A stretch of DNA of 64,000 nucleotides from Duganella qianjiadongensis (GCF_009857915.1 NZ_WWCM01000006.1:1-64000); one strand, 5' to 3'. Positions 26,347 through 36,786 are shown, counted from the first letter of the stretch. Numbers and translations are program-made. Notes: a model not told the origin generated them from the letters alone.

Positions 26347-27948
26347 TTAGTTGATGCCCTGGCTGCTCAGGTACTCTTCGTAATTGCCGCGGAAGTCGAT
26401 CACTTCATTGTCCTTGATTTCGATAATCCGGTTCGCCAGCGAGGACACGAATTCGCGGTCGTGCGATACGAAGATCAGGGTGCCGGCGTATTTTTCCAGC
26501 GCGATGTTGAGCGATTCGATCGATTCCATGTCCATGTGGTTGGTCGGTTCGTCCAGCAGCAGCACATTGTGACGGCCCAGCATCAGCTTACCGTACATCA
26601 TGCGGCCCTTTTCACCACCGGACAGGACTTTGACCGACTTTTTCACCTCGTCGCCGCCGAACAGCAGACGGCCAAGTATCGAGCGCACGGCCTGATCGTC
26701 GTCGCCTTCCTTGGTCCACTTGCCCATCCAGTCGGTCAGGTTGATATCGGTGGCGAAATCTTCCGTCGGATCTTGCGGCATATAGCCGACGTTGGCGTTC
26801 TCGGCCCACTTCACCAGACCATGGTCGGCCTGCAGACCGGCGATGTCCTGACCGCCGATACAGCGCAGCATGGTGGTTTTACCGGCGCCGTTGGCACCGA
26901 TAATGGCGATACGCTCGCCTGCTTCGACCATGATGCTGAAGTTATTGAACAGTTGGCGGTCGTATTTCTTGGCAATGCCTTCCACTTCCACGGCCAGACG
27001 GTGCAGTTTTTTCTCGCCTTCGAAGCGCACGAAGGGATAGGCACGCGACGACGGCTTGATGTCTTCCACCTTGATCTTGTCTATCATCTTGGCGCGCGAA
27101 GTAGCCTGACGGGCTTTCGACTTGTTGGCCGAGAAGCGGCGCACGAAGTCCTGCAGTTCGGCCACTTTCTCTTTGGCCTTGGCATTGTTGGCCAGCTGCT
27201 GGTTACGTGCCTGGGTCGATGCCAGCATGTAGTCGTCGTAGTTGCCCGGATAGATCTTCAGGGTGCCGTAATCCATGTCGGCCACGTGGGTGCAGACCTG
27301 ATTGAGGAAGTGACGATCGTGGGAAATGATGATCATGGTGGAGTTGCGCTCGTTCAGCACATCTTCCAGCCAGCGGATGGTGTTAATGTCGAGGTTATTG
27401 GTCGGCTCGTCGAGCAGCAGGATGTCGGGATTCGAGAACAGCGCCTGGGCCAGCAGCACGCGCAGTTTCCAGCCCGGCGATACATTGCTCATCGGGCCCT
27501 GATGCAGATCGATGGCAATGCCTACCCCCAGCAGCAGTTCGCCGGCCCGGGCTTCCGCCGTGTAACCGTCGTATTCCGACACTTTGCCTTCCAGTTCGGC
27601 CGCTTTCATGTAGTCGTCGTCGGTGGCCTCGGGATTGGCGTAGATCGCATCGCGTTCGGCCATGGCCGCCCACATTTCCGTGTGGCCCATCATGACCACA
27701 TCGAGCACGCGCATTTCTTCGTAGGCAAACTGGTCCTGACGCAGCTTACCCAGGCGCTCATTCACATCCAGCATCACATTGCCGGACGACGGTTCCAGAT
27801 CGCCACCCAGAATTTTCATGAAGGTGGACTTGCCGCAGCCGTTCGCGCCGATCAGACCGTAGCGGTTGCCATCGCCGAATTTAACGGAAATGTTTTCGAA
27901 CAGCGGCTTGGCGCCGAATTGCATAGTAATGTTGGCTGTGGATAGCAC
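26347..27948 (-). CDS. ybiT: ABC-F family ATPase, YbiT type
   Basis: 533 residues (E. coli YbiT 530). It has two ABC ATPase domains without membrane parts; ABC-F proteins act on the ribosome. Walker A motifs are GANGCGKST and GANGAGKTT; Walker B regions are [12 protein letters not shown] and [12 protein letters not shown]. The first signature reads VSPGWKLRV instead of LSGGQ, as in YbiT, while the second is normal ([10 protein letters not shown]). A charged linker (about 240-300) separates the two. It stands alone between nadA and ldcA. Confidence 0.92.
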   Translation of the reverse strand: MLSTANITMQFGAKPLFENISVKFGDGNRYGLIGANGCGKSTFMKILGGDLEPSSGNVMLDVNERLGKLRQDQFAYEEMRVLDVVMMGHTEMWAAMAERDAIYANPEATDDDYMKAAELEGKVSEYDGYTAEARAGELLLGVGIAIDLHQGPMSNVSPGWKLRVLLAQALFSNPDILLLDEPTNNLDINTIRWLEDVLNERNSTMIIISHDRHFLNQVCTHVADMDYGTLKIYPGNYDDYMLASTQARNQQLANNAKAKEKVAELQDFVRRFSANKSKARQATSRAKMIDKIKVEDIKPSSRAYPFVRFEGEKKLHRLAVEVEGIAKKYDRQLFNNFSIMVEAGERIAIIGANGAGKTTMLRCIGGQDIAGLQADHGLVKWAENANVGYMPQDPTEDFATDINLTDWMGKWTKEGDDDQAVRSILGRLLFGGDEVKKSVKVLSGGEKGRMMYGKLMLGRHNVLLLDEPTNHMDMESIESLNIALEKYAGTLIFVSHDREFVSSLANRIIEIKDNEVIDFRGNYEEYLSSQGIN

Positions 27949-27996
27949 GAAGAAGACCTCTAAAGCGGTGAATAGAATTAACCGGGCATTTTACCA

Positions 27997-28923
27997 TTAG
28001 CCACGCAAGGTCGGGTACTCGCTCAGCGTCAGTTCTACCGTGCGTGCCTGCGAGCGCAGGTGCGCCATGGCGCCATAGGGCAAGGTAGCACGCCGTTCGA
28101 TGTGGCCGAAAGGCAGGCCGGTGAGCACCGGCAGCGGCAGCACCGAGCGCAGATAGGCCAGCATGGCTTCGAAATCGTAGCCGTTGTCGTAAGGACTGAG
28201 CTTGTAGCCGGAAAAATCGCCCAGCAGCAGCGCCTGCTGGCCTGCCAGCGCGCCCGCGTAGAACAGTTGCAGCACCATGCGTTCAATCCGGTAAGGGTGC
28301 TCGCTGATGTCTTCAAGGAACAGAATGCCGCCGGGCTGGGCAGCGAAATACGGCGTACCCAGCAAACTGACCAGCATGGCCAGATTGCCGCCCCACAGCT
28401 GGCCGCGCACGTCGACCACGGGGTTATCGCTGCCCTCTTCTGCCACCTCGCCGATGACCTGATGCAGCGGTCCGCGCAGGCAATTATGGAACTGCTGCAT
28501 GGTGTAGCCGACCAGTGTTGCGCGCGCATAGTCGCCGCAGAACATGGGACCGGCAAAGCTGATGCATCCCGTCTGCTTCATGTACGCCATCTGGAAGGCG
28601 GTGAAATCGCTGTAGCCGACGAATAGCTTGCCGCTGGCCGCCAGCCGGTCGAAATCGATATGGGGCAGCAGCCGGCTCATGCCGTAGGAGCCGCGCAGAG
28701 CCAGCACTACCTCGACCTCGGGATCCTCGGCCGCCGCATACAGCTGGGCCAGACGGGCTTGATCGGTAGCGGCAAAACGCTGGTGCCGCTGCTCGTGCTG
28801 GTAGTAGTTGTGGATCAGATAGCCCTGCTGACGCAGGCGTTCGATACCCGCCTCGACAGCGGGATAGTCCGGTGCATAGCCACCGGTGGCGGCAATAGCC
28901 ATGCCGAAGGGAGTCGTAGTCAA
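27997..28923 (-). CDS. ldcA: LD-carboxypeptidase (muramoyltetrapeptide carboxypeptidase)
   Basis: 308 residues of the S66 family. It trims the terminal D-Ala from tetrapeptides during murein recycling in the cytoplasm. The nucleophile serine is in FVGYSDFTAF (about 115); the Glu and His of the triad are probably in FLEDISEHPY and GLPFGHIE. LALRGSYGMSRLLP is family typical. The frame opens with a TTG at 28923; the ATG at 28902 is possible but would trim the first strand. It lies just downstream of tadA. Confidence 0.9.
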   Translation of the reverse strand: MTTTPFGMAIAATGGYAPDYPAVEAGIERLRQQGYLIHNYYQHEQRHQRFAATDQARLAQLYAAAEDPEVEVVLALRGSYGMSRLLPHIDFDRLAASGKLFVGYSDFTAFQMAYMKQTGCISFAGPMFCGDYARATLVGYTMQQFHNCLRGPLHQVIGEVAEEGSDNPVVDVRGQLWGGNLAMLVSLLGTPYFAAQPGGILFLEDISEHPYRIERMVLQLFYAGALAGQQALLLGDFSGYKLSPYDNGYDFEAMLAYLRSVLPLPVLTGLPFGHIERRATLPYGAMAHLRSQARTVELTLSEYPTLRG

Positions 28924-29024
28924 ATTAAGTCTGCCGCAGGAAGGGGATGAGCGTTAGCAAAAGCGCGACCATCTTACCGCGCAGCCCCTATGCGGGCAAG
29001 CTCAGCGCCACTTTCCGTACAGCG

Positions 29025-30000
<976 letters not shown>

Positions 30001-30002
30001 GA

Positions 30003-30638
30003 TTAGGGTATCTGTAAAAGTTTATGGGTTTGCAAACTCAGCTTCCATTTCGGGTTGCGTTTGCAGGTCTCGATGGCGAGACGGGTGTTAAATGCAGCCA
30101 GCGGGCCATCCATGGCCTGGACAAAGTAGTGCTCGAAGTCCAGTCCTTCATAGACGCTCAGGTCCTGTCCGGTCTGCGGGATCACCACCTTGATTTCATT
30201 GCCTTTGCTCACGGCCAGCGTAGACCCCATCTTCGGGCTGACGCAGATCCAGTCCACCCCGGCCGGCACGGGCAGCGTGCCATTGGTTTCGATGGCGATG
30301 GTAAAGCCTTGTGCATGCATGGCATCGATCAACGCCGTATCAAGTTGCAGCAGCGGCTCGCCGCCAGTGAACACGACATATTTGCTGGCGGTATAGCTTT
30401 CTGGCCAGAGCGCATTAATCGTCGCAGCCAGTTCGGCCGGCGTAGCGAATTTGCCGCCCCCTTCGCCATCGGTGCCGACAAATTCGGTATCGCAAAACTG
30501 GCAGATGGCCTGGGCGCGATCCTGTTCGCGCCCGGTCCACAGATTGCAGCCGGAGAAGCGGCAGAACACCGCAGGCCGGCCCGCGTGCGCACCCTCGCCT
30601 TGCAGTGTATAAAAAATCTCTTTGATGCTGTAAGTCAC
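30003..30638 (-). CDS. queE: 7-carboxy-7-deazaguanine synthase (radical SAM)
   Basis: 211 residues from a GTG at 30638 that has AGGA six bases upstream; the frame also reaches 30665. QueE rearranges carboxytetrahydropterin to 7-carboxy-7-deazaguanine. The cluster-binding cysteines are in FCRFSGCNLW and CQFCDTEF, separated by the insertion seen in many QueE proteins. FYTLQGEGAHAGRP and VVFTGGEPLLQ are characteristic. queC, the next enzyme, is not in the window. Confidence 0.94.
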   Translation of the reverse strand: MTYSIKEIFYTLQGEGAHAGRPAVFCRFSGCNLWTGREQDRAQAICQFCDTEFVGTDGEGGGKFATPAELAATINALWPESYTASKYVVFTGGEPLLQLDTALIDAMHAQGFTIAIETNGTLPVPAGVDWICVSPKMGSTLAVSKGNEIKVVIPQTGQDLSVYEGLDFEHYFVQAMDGPLAAFNTRLAIETCKRNPKWKLSLQTHKLLQIP

Positions 30639-30780
30639 GGCAGTTCCTGAAAGGACAACCCTCAATTATATCGCATCCGCCCCGCCATGCCCAAGGCGGG
30701 GAAATAGTTGACTTTCCACAATACTGCTACGGGGCAATCACGCTATGTTGGTGACATGCACTAACAAGGAAGACGCAATC

Positions 30781-31776
30781 ATGTCCACGCCGCCCAAAAT
30801 CCACCATGTGATGGAGTACCCCGCCGCCGATGCCCAGCATGGCTTCGCCCTGAAACTGATGGAATTGCTCGTAGTGCCTACCTTTGTACTGGATCTGCAA
30901 GGCAAGGTCATCATCTGGAATCGCGCCTGCGAACGCCTGACGGGCGTTGAAGCATGGGAAGTGCTGGGCACGCGCGACCACTGGAAAAGCTTTTACCATG
31001 AACAGCGCCCTACCCTGGCCGACCTCGTGGTAGAGCACCGCAATACCGTCACCGCACTGGAACAGAGCCCGCAGATCAGGCGTGGGGACAGCGATAGCGG
31101 CCTGTGTGCGGAAAACTGGTGCGACATGCCGCGGCTGGGCCGGCGGCGCTATCTGGTGGCCGACGCCAGCCCCATCCATGACAGCAATGGCCAGCTGGTG
31201 GCGGTGGCCGAAACCCTGCGCGATGTGACCGACGAAAAGCGGGCGCAGGCGGCACTGGAACAGCTGGCCACCCGCGACGGCCTGACAGGACTGGCCAACC
31301 GCCGCTGTTTCGACGACACCCTGGCCGCCGAATGGGCCCGTGCCCTGCGCCAGAACCAGCCGCTGTCGCTACTGATGGTGGACGTGGACAATTTCAAGCA
31401 GTACAACGACGCCTATGGTCACCTTGGCGGCGACGAATGCCTGCAGCGCATTGCCGGCGCGGTAGCCTGCGAAATGCGCACCAATGATCTGGTGGCCCGC
31501 TACGGCGGCGAAGAATTCGCCGTCATACTGCCCAACCAGTCCCTGAAAGGCGCAGCCATAGTCGCTGAACGCATACGCTGCCGTGTCGAGCAGCTACACC
31601 TGCCCAACCTCGGCAGCCTGCAGCATGTGGTGACGGTCAGCATAGGCGCGGCCACGGCATTCGCGGCGCCCGGCAGCGATCCCGGCTTGCTGGTGGCCAC
31701 CGCCGATTCCGCGCTCTACCGCGCCAAGCACATGGGGCGCAACCGGATCAGCTTGCCGGGGCCGGACGCCGCCTAG
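30781..31776 (+). CDS. PAS-GGDEF diguanylate cyclase
   Basis: 331 residues from the ATG at 30781 (AAGGAAG eight bases upstream). There is a PAS/PAC sensor at about 20-145 (FVLDLQGKVIIWNRACE, then VAVAETLRDVTDEKR) and a GGDEF domain with RYGGEEFAV. An RTND sequence five residues before GGEEF fits the RxxD product-inhibition site. It is soluble, so c-di-GMP synthesis would respond to a cytoplasmic cue. Its stop codon overlaps that of the convergent protease gene (CTAG). Confidence 0.93.
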   Translation: MSTPPKIHHVMEYPAADAQHGFALKLMELLVVPTFVLDLQGKVIIWNRACERLTGVEAWEVLGTRDHWKSFYHEQRPTLADLVVEHRNTVTALEQSPQIRRGDSDSGLCAENWCDMPRLGRRRYLVADASPIHDSNGQLVAVAETLRDVTDEKRAQAALEQLATRDGLTGLANRRCFDDTLAAEWARALRQNQPLSLLMVDVDNFKQYNDAYGHLGGDECLQRIAGAVACEMRTNDLVARYGGEEFAVILPNQSLKGAAIVAERIRCRVEQLHLPNLGSLQHVVTVSIGAATAFAAPGSDPGLLVATADSALYRAKHMGRNRISLPGPDAA

Positions 31777-33497
31777 CCCGTGTAGACGATATAGTCGAAG
31801 CCGTTGCTAATGGCGCCTATGACACCGGCCTGATTCTCGGCCGATTCCGAAATCGAGGCCAGCACTTCGGCACGGGTGGCAGCGCTGTTGTTCAGATTGG
31901 TCTCGTAGAACGCGGCGCCACCGGCGTCCGGTGTCCGGTGCAAGACGTTCTGGTAGATCTGGTAGACAAAGTCGTGGTTGCTCAGATTGCTGCCATATGC
32001 TTTGGTGAATTCGCTGCTGGTCATCAGATAGTTGGCCACCTGCGTCAGCGTATAGCCATTATCGAGCGCACGTATCCAGAAACCCAGACCGCCCAGATCG
32101 GGAGCACGATTGAAGGCCGCCTGATACAGGCGATAGGCCTCGCCGCCGATCTGGTGGTCGCCGATATCGAGCGCCACCGCATTGCCGCTGGCGAAGAATA
32201 GCCGCTCCACATTGCTCAGAATATCCTGACTGCCGCTGCCGCTATCCGTCACCAGAAACTCGCTACCGCTGGCCGTTACCGAGTAGCCGCTGCGCGCATT
32301 CGACAGAGTGGCAGTGTCGAAGCCAGCGCCACCGTTGACCAGTTCGCTATCACTGCCCAGCACCAGCTTATCGCCGCTGGCGGTGCCGTTGACAATACGG
32401 TTGACCTTGGCCAGATCGATGGTGATGTCGGAGAACTTGAGCATTTCAACCCCGCTCAACATATCCGTGCCATCGCCTGCTATCTGCAGACTGGCGATGG
32501 CGCCAGACAGCATGTACTTGTTGAGGGTATTGCCGAATACCACGGTATCGATGCCGCCACCGCCAGTAATCGTGTCGTTACCGCTGCCCTCGTAAAAGGT
32601 GTCGGCGCCAGCGCCGCCCACCAGCACATTGCCGGCGTTATTGGCGTAAATGGTCGAGCCTCCCGAGCCAGCCACAGCTTTCTCGATGGTGACGTTATAG
32701 GCGATCGAAATGTTGTTGTAGCCGGGCGCAGTCGAACTGAAGGTGCCCGCATTCAGATTGATGACCACCGCGTCCGCACAGGCCGAAAAATCCAACGTAT
32801 CGCTGCCACCGGCATCCCAGATGCACTGCATCGCCGCATCGGTGCTGAAGGCATAGGTATCGGCCGCGGCGTGGTAACTCATGTTGGCGCCATACAGATA
32901 CTGGATAGCCTGTATGTCGTACAGCATGGGCGTAATGCCGTACTTATGGTTGAGGCTGAAGCCCGCACCATTGTTATATGACATCTGGGTGTAATCGATA
33001 TTGTCCGTCGCTGCTGGCAAGAACGGCCCGTCGATAGAGCCGCCGGTGGAATCGTAGTTGCCGGGATGCTTGAGCCCGAGCGTATGGCCGAGTTCATGAA
33101 TCAGCACTGAAGTGCCGAACGATCCATCCGAATAGCGCGAATTGGACGAATCCGTGTTGTTCAGGAACAGGTAAGTCGGATCGCCGCCGTTAGGCAGATA
33201 GGCATAGCCACTGCTGGCGTTGCCCTGATCATTGGTGCCCAGCTGGATATTGCCGCCAGATGCCACCTCGCTGAACTTGACGTTGGCAACAGCCGCCCAT
33301 ACCGCCAGCTCGGCCCGCACGGCGGCCTGCTGCTGCGCCGTCATCGGCGCGAAGCCTTTCACATCGTCGACGCTGCCGTCACTCGGCGCCACCGTCATGA
33401 AGCTGTAGGTGAGCGTGACAGCCGTACCTGGCCGTTTGGCCCAGCTGCTATACACCAGCGCATCGATGGAATTGTTACCTGTTACAAAAAAGGCCAT
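31773..33497 (-). CDS. Serralysin-like secreted metalloprotease with RTX repeat and DUF4214 domain
   Basis: 574 residues. The M10 zinc site is HELGHTLGLKH (134-144) with the Met-turn in QMSYNNG (Met172). One or two calcium-binding RTX nonapeptides follow (VGGAGADTFYEGSGNDTITG, about 290-315). The C-terminal 120 residues carry two DUF4214-type segments (YRLYQAAFNRAPDLGGLGFW and YQIYQNVLHRTPDAGGAAFY). With no signal peptide and RTX repeats, export by a type I system is expected, but no T1SS genes are in the window. No clear ribosome binding site precedes the ATG. Confidence 0.88.
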   Translation of the reverse strand: MAFFVTGNNSIDALVYSSWAKRPGTAVTLTYSFMTVAPSDGSVDDVKGFAPMTAQQQAAVRAELAVWAAVANVKFSEVASGGNIQLGTNDQGNASSGYAYLPNGGDPTYLFLNNTDSSNSRYSDGSFGTSVLIHELGHTLGLKHPGNYDSTGGSIDGPFLPAATDNIDYTQMSYNNGAGFSLNHKYGITPMLYDIQAIQYLYGANMSYHAAADTYAFSTDAAMQCIWDAGGSDTLDFSACADAVVINLNAGTFSSTAPGYNNISIAYNVTIEKAVAGSGGSTIYANNAGNVLVGGAGADTFYEGSGNDTITGGGGIDTVVFGNTLNKYMLSGAIASLQIAGDGTDMLSGVEMLKFSDITIDLAKVNRIVNGTASGDKLVLGSDSELVNGGAGFDTATLSNARSGYSVTASGSEFLVTDSGSGSQDILSNVERLFFASGNAVALDIGDHQIGGEAYRLYQAAFNRAPDLGGLGFWIRALDNGYTLTQVANYLMTSSEFTKAYGSNLSNHDFVYQIYQNVLHRTPDAGGAAFYETNLNNSAATRAEVLASISESAENQAGVIGAISNGFDYIVYTG

Positions 33498-33538
33498 AGC
33501 TGATTATCGAATACAATTAAATTGCCACCATCCTAACA

Positions 33539-33985
33539 TCAGAAAGGCAGATCCTGCAGATCGGGCTCGACCCACTTGCGCCGTGCCTGGGTGGAAAACA
33601 GGCAGTCCGGACTCCAGTAGTTCAGCGGCCATTGCTTGTCACCCAGCGGCGAAGCCAGCAGGCCCGTGCACAGCGCTGCCAGCCCCGTGCCGGCCGGCTG
33701 CTGGCGCACGTAATCGGCCACGGCACGCAGCGAAGCCTGGGTAATGGTTTCATGGTAGCCGCCCGTGTCCGAATTGGCTACGCCGCAAGCCAGATTGTAG
33801 GCCCGGATAATGCCGGGCAGCGCAACCGGCGCGTCGATGTCCGGCCGCGCTACCAGCAACCACAATGCCGCAGCCAGATGGGCGGCGTGGGTCCATTGCT
33901 GCTTGGGCAAACTGCAATCGAGCAAGCCCTGGCCTATGGCCTGTATCTGCCCTTCGCTCATTAACGCCCCCTGATAGCTGCTCAT
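33539..33985 (-). CDS. Conserved protein of unknown function, third gene of nuclease operon
   Basis: 148 residues, soluble. Conserved-looking segments are QQWTHAAHLAAALWLL and NSDTGGYHETITQASL. The paired histidines in both could form a metal site, but no reaction is known to me. Its ATG overlaps the stop of the 88-residue gene before it (ATGA), so it is translated from the nuclease operon. Family members occur widely as 'hypothetical protein'. I see no resemblance to a known nuclease inhibitor. Confidence 0.65.
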   Translation of the reverse strand: MSSYQGALMSEGQIQAIGQGLLDCSLPKQQWTHAAHLAAALWLLVARPDIDAPVALPGIIRAYNLACGVANSDTGGYHETITQASLRAVADYVRQQPAGTGLAALCTGLLASPLGDKQWPLNYWSPDCLFSTQARRKWVEPDLQDLPF

Positions 33986-34248
33986 GCCGGATCTCCGAAG
34001 GGATTGGCAACGGTGGTGCGCGCTGCAGGCGGCAGATGCTCAGGCAGGTTCTGCCCTTCCAGCGCCACCACTACCGCGTTCAGTAACTGCTGCAGGGCGC
34101 GGGCGTCGGCCAGACCTTGCTGGTCGGCAGTCAGGTCCAGATCCCCGCTGAGGGTAATGCGGTCTAGCCGGTTTTCTATGCACAGACGGCCGATATTGCG
34201 CACATCGGATTCGTTGGCATAGGGCTGGAATGGTTTGCTTTGTTTCAT
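33982..34248 (-). CDS. Small conserved protein of unknown function, second gene of nuclease operon
   Basis: 88 residues, acidic to neutral, no signal peptide or membrane segment. It contains DRITLSGDLDLTADQQGLADA followed by an amphipathic helix ALQQLLNAVVVALEG. AGGTGG lies just before the ATG, which overlaps the nuclease stop codon. I recall similar small proteins in other betaproteobacteria but know of no function. Confidence 0.65.
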   Translation of the reverse strand: MKQSKPFQPYANESDVRNIGRLCIENRLDRITLSGDLDLTADQQGLADARALQQLLNAVVVALEGQNLPEHLPPAARTTVANPFGDPA

Positions 34249-35027
34249 TTTCCACCTTTCGATTTACGCAGCTTTACGTTCGGTAAGCGCAGAACTGTCT
34301 CCTTTTGCGCAGCGCTCAGGCTAGGCATGAGATTAATCCCTATTTTCGCTTCCAGTTGCGCAATACTCAGCAGCGCATAGTCGCTCGTCGCGCGGTTTTC
34401 CACAAAGAACGCGACGCCAGCGCGCTGGCGCGGGCTGTACACGACTTTATACAGGTGGCTGGGCACCAGCACGTTGCCGATTTTGCGCAGATCACTGCCC
34501 AGAAACGCGGGGCCGGTCAGCACATACAGTTCGCCCTCCTTGCTGGCCTGCTTGCGCACCACGGCTTCGATGCCGGCCCACAGATGACGGTTATTCTCAC
34601 CGTCCTGCGGCACCATATTCGCCAGCGTAAAGCTCTGGTGCTGGCTATTGCGGTCCGGCATATCGCCGTTTGGTGCCATGTGGCCGCGGTCGTAGCCGCT
34701 GCGGGCATAATCGGACAGCTCGGCGCGGGAACTGGCCGGCAGCCGGGTTTCGGGATGGAAGGAATTCTCGCGCGACAGTGTTTTGGCCGATTCAAGATGA
34801 TCGGCAGTCAGGTGTTCTGCCGACCACAGCGGAGTGCGGGTAATGCCGGAGTGCATAACGCCGAACACGTCATAGCACAGCTCGGTAGTGGCCGCCTGCA
34901 TGCGCGAATTCTGGATTTCCGGCATGCGCCCATCGACATAATGCAGCGGGCAATTGCCCGCCGCCGCACTGGTACACACGCCCGCTGCCAGCATCACCGC
35001 CAGCAAACTGCGTTGAATCAAACCCAT
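34245..35027 (-). CDS. Exported DNA/RNA non-specific endonuclease (NucA/EndA family)
   Basis: 260 residues with a signal peptide (cut near residue 23, CTSAAAG). The beta-beta-alpha-metal nuclease motif is DRGHMAPNGD, with the general-base histidine at 116; the metal-ligand asparagine is probably in TLANMVPQDGENN, and LWAGIE follows as usual. It acts in the periplasm or outside, on DNA and RNA. First gene of a three-gene coupled operon, with stop/start overlaps at both downstream junctions. This coupling to two cytoplasmic proteins is unexplained. Confidence 0.9.
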   Translation of the reverse strand: MGLIQRSLLAVMLAAGVCTSAAAGNCPLHYVDGRMPEIQNSRMQAATTELCYDVFGVMHSGITRTPLWSAEHLTADHLESAKTLSRENSFHPETRLPASSRAELSDYARSGYDRGHMAPNGDMPDRNSQHQSFTLANMVPQDGENNRHLWAGIEAVVRKQASKEGELYVLTGPAFLGSDLRKIGNVLVPSHLYKVVYSPRQRAGVAFFVENRATSDYALLSIAQLEAKIGINLMPSLSAAQKETVLRLPNVKLRKSKGGK

Positions 35028-35097
35028 CGTTTATCCGTAGAAATGTTAAACAGGCATTCTAACGGACAGATTGCCGCCAGCACAGGGCGGTACACAC

Positions 35098-35739
35098 TTA
35101 AGCAGCCCGCCCCGTCACCTGCGGGTTGGGGGTAGGTTCGGCCACTTTGTGCAAGTGATTTCGATCAAGGTGATGGAAGGGCTGTTCCTGACCGCGGATC
35201 AGCATCACCGTATCCTCTTCATAGGACCAGCTGCCGTCATCATGGAAGCTGACCTTGATGCGGTATTCCACCGTCTTGAAGCCGTGCTCGAGGAAAGGGT
35301 TGGAGCGTATGCCGTAGGTCTCCGACTCGCGCAACGCCACCAGTTCGAATTCGCTGGCGTCGGCAGCCACTACGCCTGCCGCCATGGCGATCTGGCCGCG
35401 CGGGATGGCCAGCGTCTGGATTACCGTGCTGGTGGCGGGCTCCCACAGCCAATAGCCCACCTGCTCGTGGTAGGTCTTGGGCTGATCCGGCTTATTGACA
35501 ATGATCAGGTAGCGCAAGCCATAAAACAGTTGCGGCCCGTTGGTGACGGGATCGATCGGCTGCAGCTCGATGCGTTCAACGTAAGCCTGTTTGCGCGGGC
35601 CGTCGGCCTTGGGCTTGATGTCCAGCCCGCGCTCGCCCGTCCAGACGCCGGCCATACGTGCCAGCGGTCCCAGATTGTTCAGAGTATTGCGGTCGTAACC
35701 ATCGGGTTCGGTGTAAATATCGTTGGAAAATTCGCTCAT
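35098..35739 (-). CDS. Heme-binding beta-barrel (nitrobindin/FABP-like) protein
   Basis: 213 residues of the nitrobindin-like/THAP4-C family. LGPLARMAGVWTGERGLDI opens the barrel; YHEQVGYWLWEPAT and IQTLAIPRG are typical strands, and a late histidine (HHLDRNHLHKV region) could be the heme ligand. A role in peroxynitrite or heme handling is known for some relatives and only inferred here. Its ATG overlaps the stop of the ACT-domain gene upstream (ATGA). Confidence 0.78.
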   Translation of the reverse strand: MSEFSNDIYTEPDGYDRNTLNNLGPLARMAGVWTGERGLDIKPKADGPRKQAYVERIELQPIDPVTNGPQLFYGLRYLIIVNKPDQPKTYHEQVGYWLWEPATSTVIQTLAIPRGQIAMAAGVVAADASEFELVALRESETYGIRSNPFLEHGFKTVEYRIKVSFHDDGSWSYEEDTVMLIRGQEQPFHHLDRNHLHKVAEPTPNPQVTGRAA

Positions 35740-36074
35740 ACGGCATCCTGTCTGTGCTGATGAGCGCTATTGTATGGCGGAATTGAAATATAGGCACTGG
35801 GCGCAGTGGCGGCTGCTCCAGCCGCAGCAACCGGCAATACCCGCACAGCCAGAATGCCGACGAGGTTATTCAGGCGCATACGGCATAGCGTCAGGCCATC
35901 CTGGTCTGCAGCAGCGAGCCGCAACTGCACTTCCAGTCCGGCACTGATGGCATGTGTGCGCAGACTGCGCAGTTCCAGATCGAGCCGCCGCACGATGGCC
36001 AGTACGGCTTCCAGTGTGGCGATAGGGGCATCATCCTCGATGCAGAAACGGAAATTGGCCTGAGTATTTTTCAT
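35736..36074 (-). CDS. Small ACT-domain protein resembling IlvM
   Basis: About 112 residues from the ATG at 36074; a frame to 36125 is possible. The first 75 residues (FRFCIEDDAPIATLEAVLAI, then VRRLDLELRSL, then LNNLVGILAVRV) follow the beta-alpha-beta pattern of the acetohydroxyacid synthase II small subunit IlvM. The C-terminal 35 residues are Ala-rich and not family-like. No large subunit is nearby, so a regulatory role in valine/isoleucine synthesis is unproven. It is divergent from the Lrp-family gene. Confidence 0.6.
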   Translation of the reverse strand: MKNTQANFRFCIEDDAPIATLEAVLAIVRRLDLELRSLRTHAISAGLEVQLRLAAADQDGLTLCRMRLNNLVGILAVRVLPVAAAGAAATAPSAYISIPPYNSAHQHRQDAV

Positions 36075-36200
36075 GCAGTCAGAATATCTGCAACCCAACG
36101 AAATAGGCTCCCGAATTTTACCCAATAGGCCGTTATCGAAAGAATAAACCGCTATTTAATGTAGAATATTTGGAAGATTTATCTTTTTCAGGGAATCGCC

Positions 36201-36659
36201 ATGCAAATTGACGAAATAGACCGCAAGATACTGCGTGCATTACGCCGTGATGGCCGGCTGAGCAACACTCGTCTGGCCGACATAGTGGGGCTCTCGACTA
36301 CGCCCTGCTGGAACCGCGTGCGGGCGCTGGAGGAAGCCGGGTTGATAGAAGGCTATACCGCCCTGCTCAGCCAGAAAGCCCTCGGCTATCCGGATACCGT
36401 CATCATTGAAGTGACGCTGGACCGGCACGACGACGACATCTTCGAGAAATTCGGTCAGGCGCTGGCCGAGTTACCCGAAGTGATAGAAGCCTATTTGCTG
36501 ACGGGAGAATATGACTATCTGATCAAGGTGGCAGTGGCAGGCACGGCAGGCTACGAAGAATTCCTGCGGCGCAAACTATATAAGCTGCCGGGTTTAAAAC
36601 ATAGCCGTTCGACATTTGTTTTGCGTTGTTTAAAACACAGTGTTTCTGTTGAACCATAG
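36201..36659 (+). CDS. Lrp/AsnC family transcription regulator
   Basis: 152 residues. The N-terminal winged HTH (IDRKILRALRRDGRLSNTRL, then LSTTPCWNRVRALEEAGLI) and the C-terminal RAM ligand-binding domain (VIEAYLLTGEYDYLIKVAV) are intact. CAGGGA lies before the ATG. The divergent ACT/heme-barrel pair and the following porin are possible targets; autoregulation is common in the family. The ligand is probably an amino acid but is not identified. Confidence 0.95.
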   Translation: MQIDEIDRKILRALRRDGRLSNTRLADIVGLSTTPCWNRVRALEEAGLIEGYTALLSQKALGYPDTVIIEVTLDRHDDDIFEKFGQALAELPEVIEAYLLTGEYDYLIKVAVAGTAGYEEFLRRKLYKLPGLKHSRSTFVLRCLKHSVSVEP

Positions 36660-36786
36660 AACGGTGAATTTAATAAACATTGATATCTGCGTAATACCTA
36701 AAAGCCACACTTTTTCCATTCTGCTTGCCCCTGCTTTTTTTCAATAGTAGATTGAAAAACAGAATATTTAACAAAAGGGGAATACA

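Noticed and set aside
26461-27945. A 494-codon open frame antisense to ybiT
   Set aside because: Composition is that of a reverse-strand shadow; the ABC-F gene on the other strand is unambiguous.
33539-35027. A nuclease toxin with immunity gene
   Set aside because: The nuclease is a standard exported NucA-type enzyme, and neither small protein resembles an immunity protein or the NuiA inhibitor; there is no secretion-system context.
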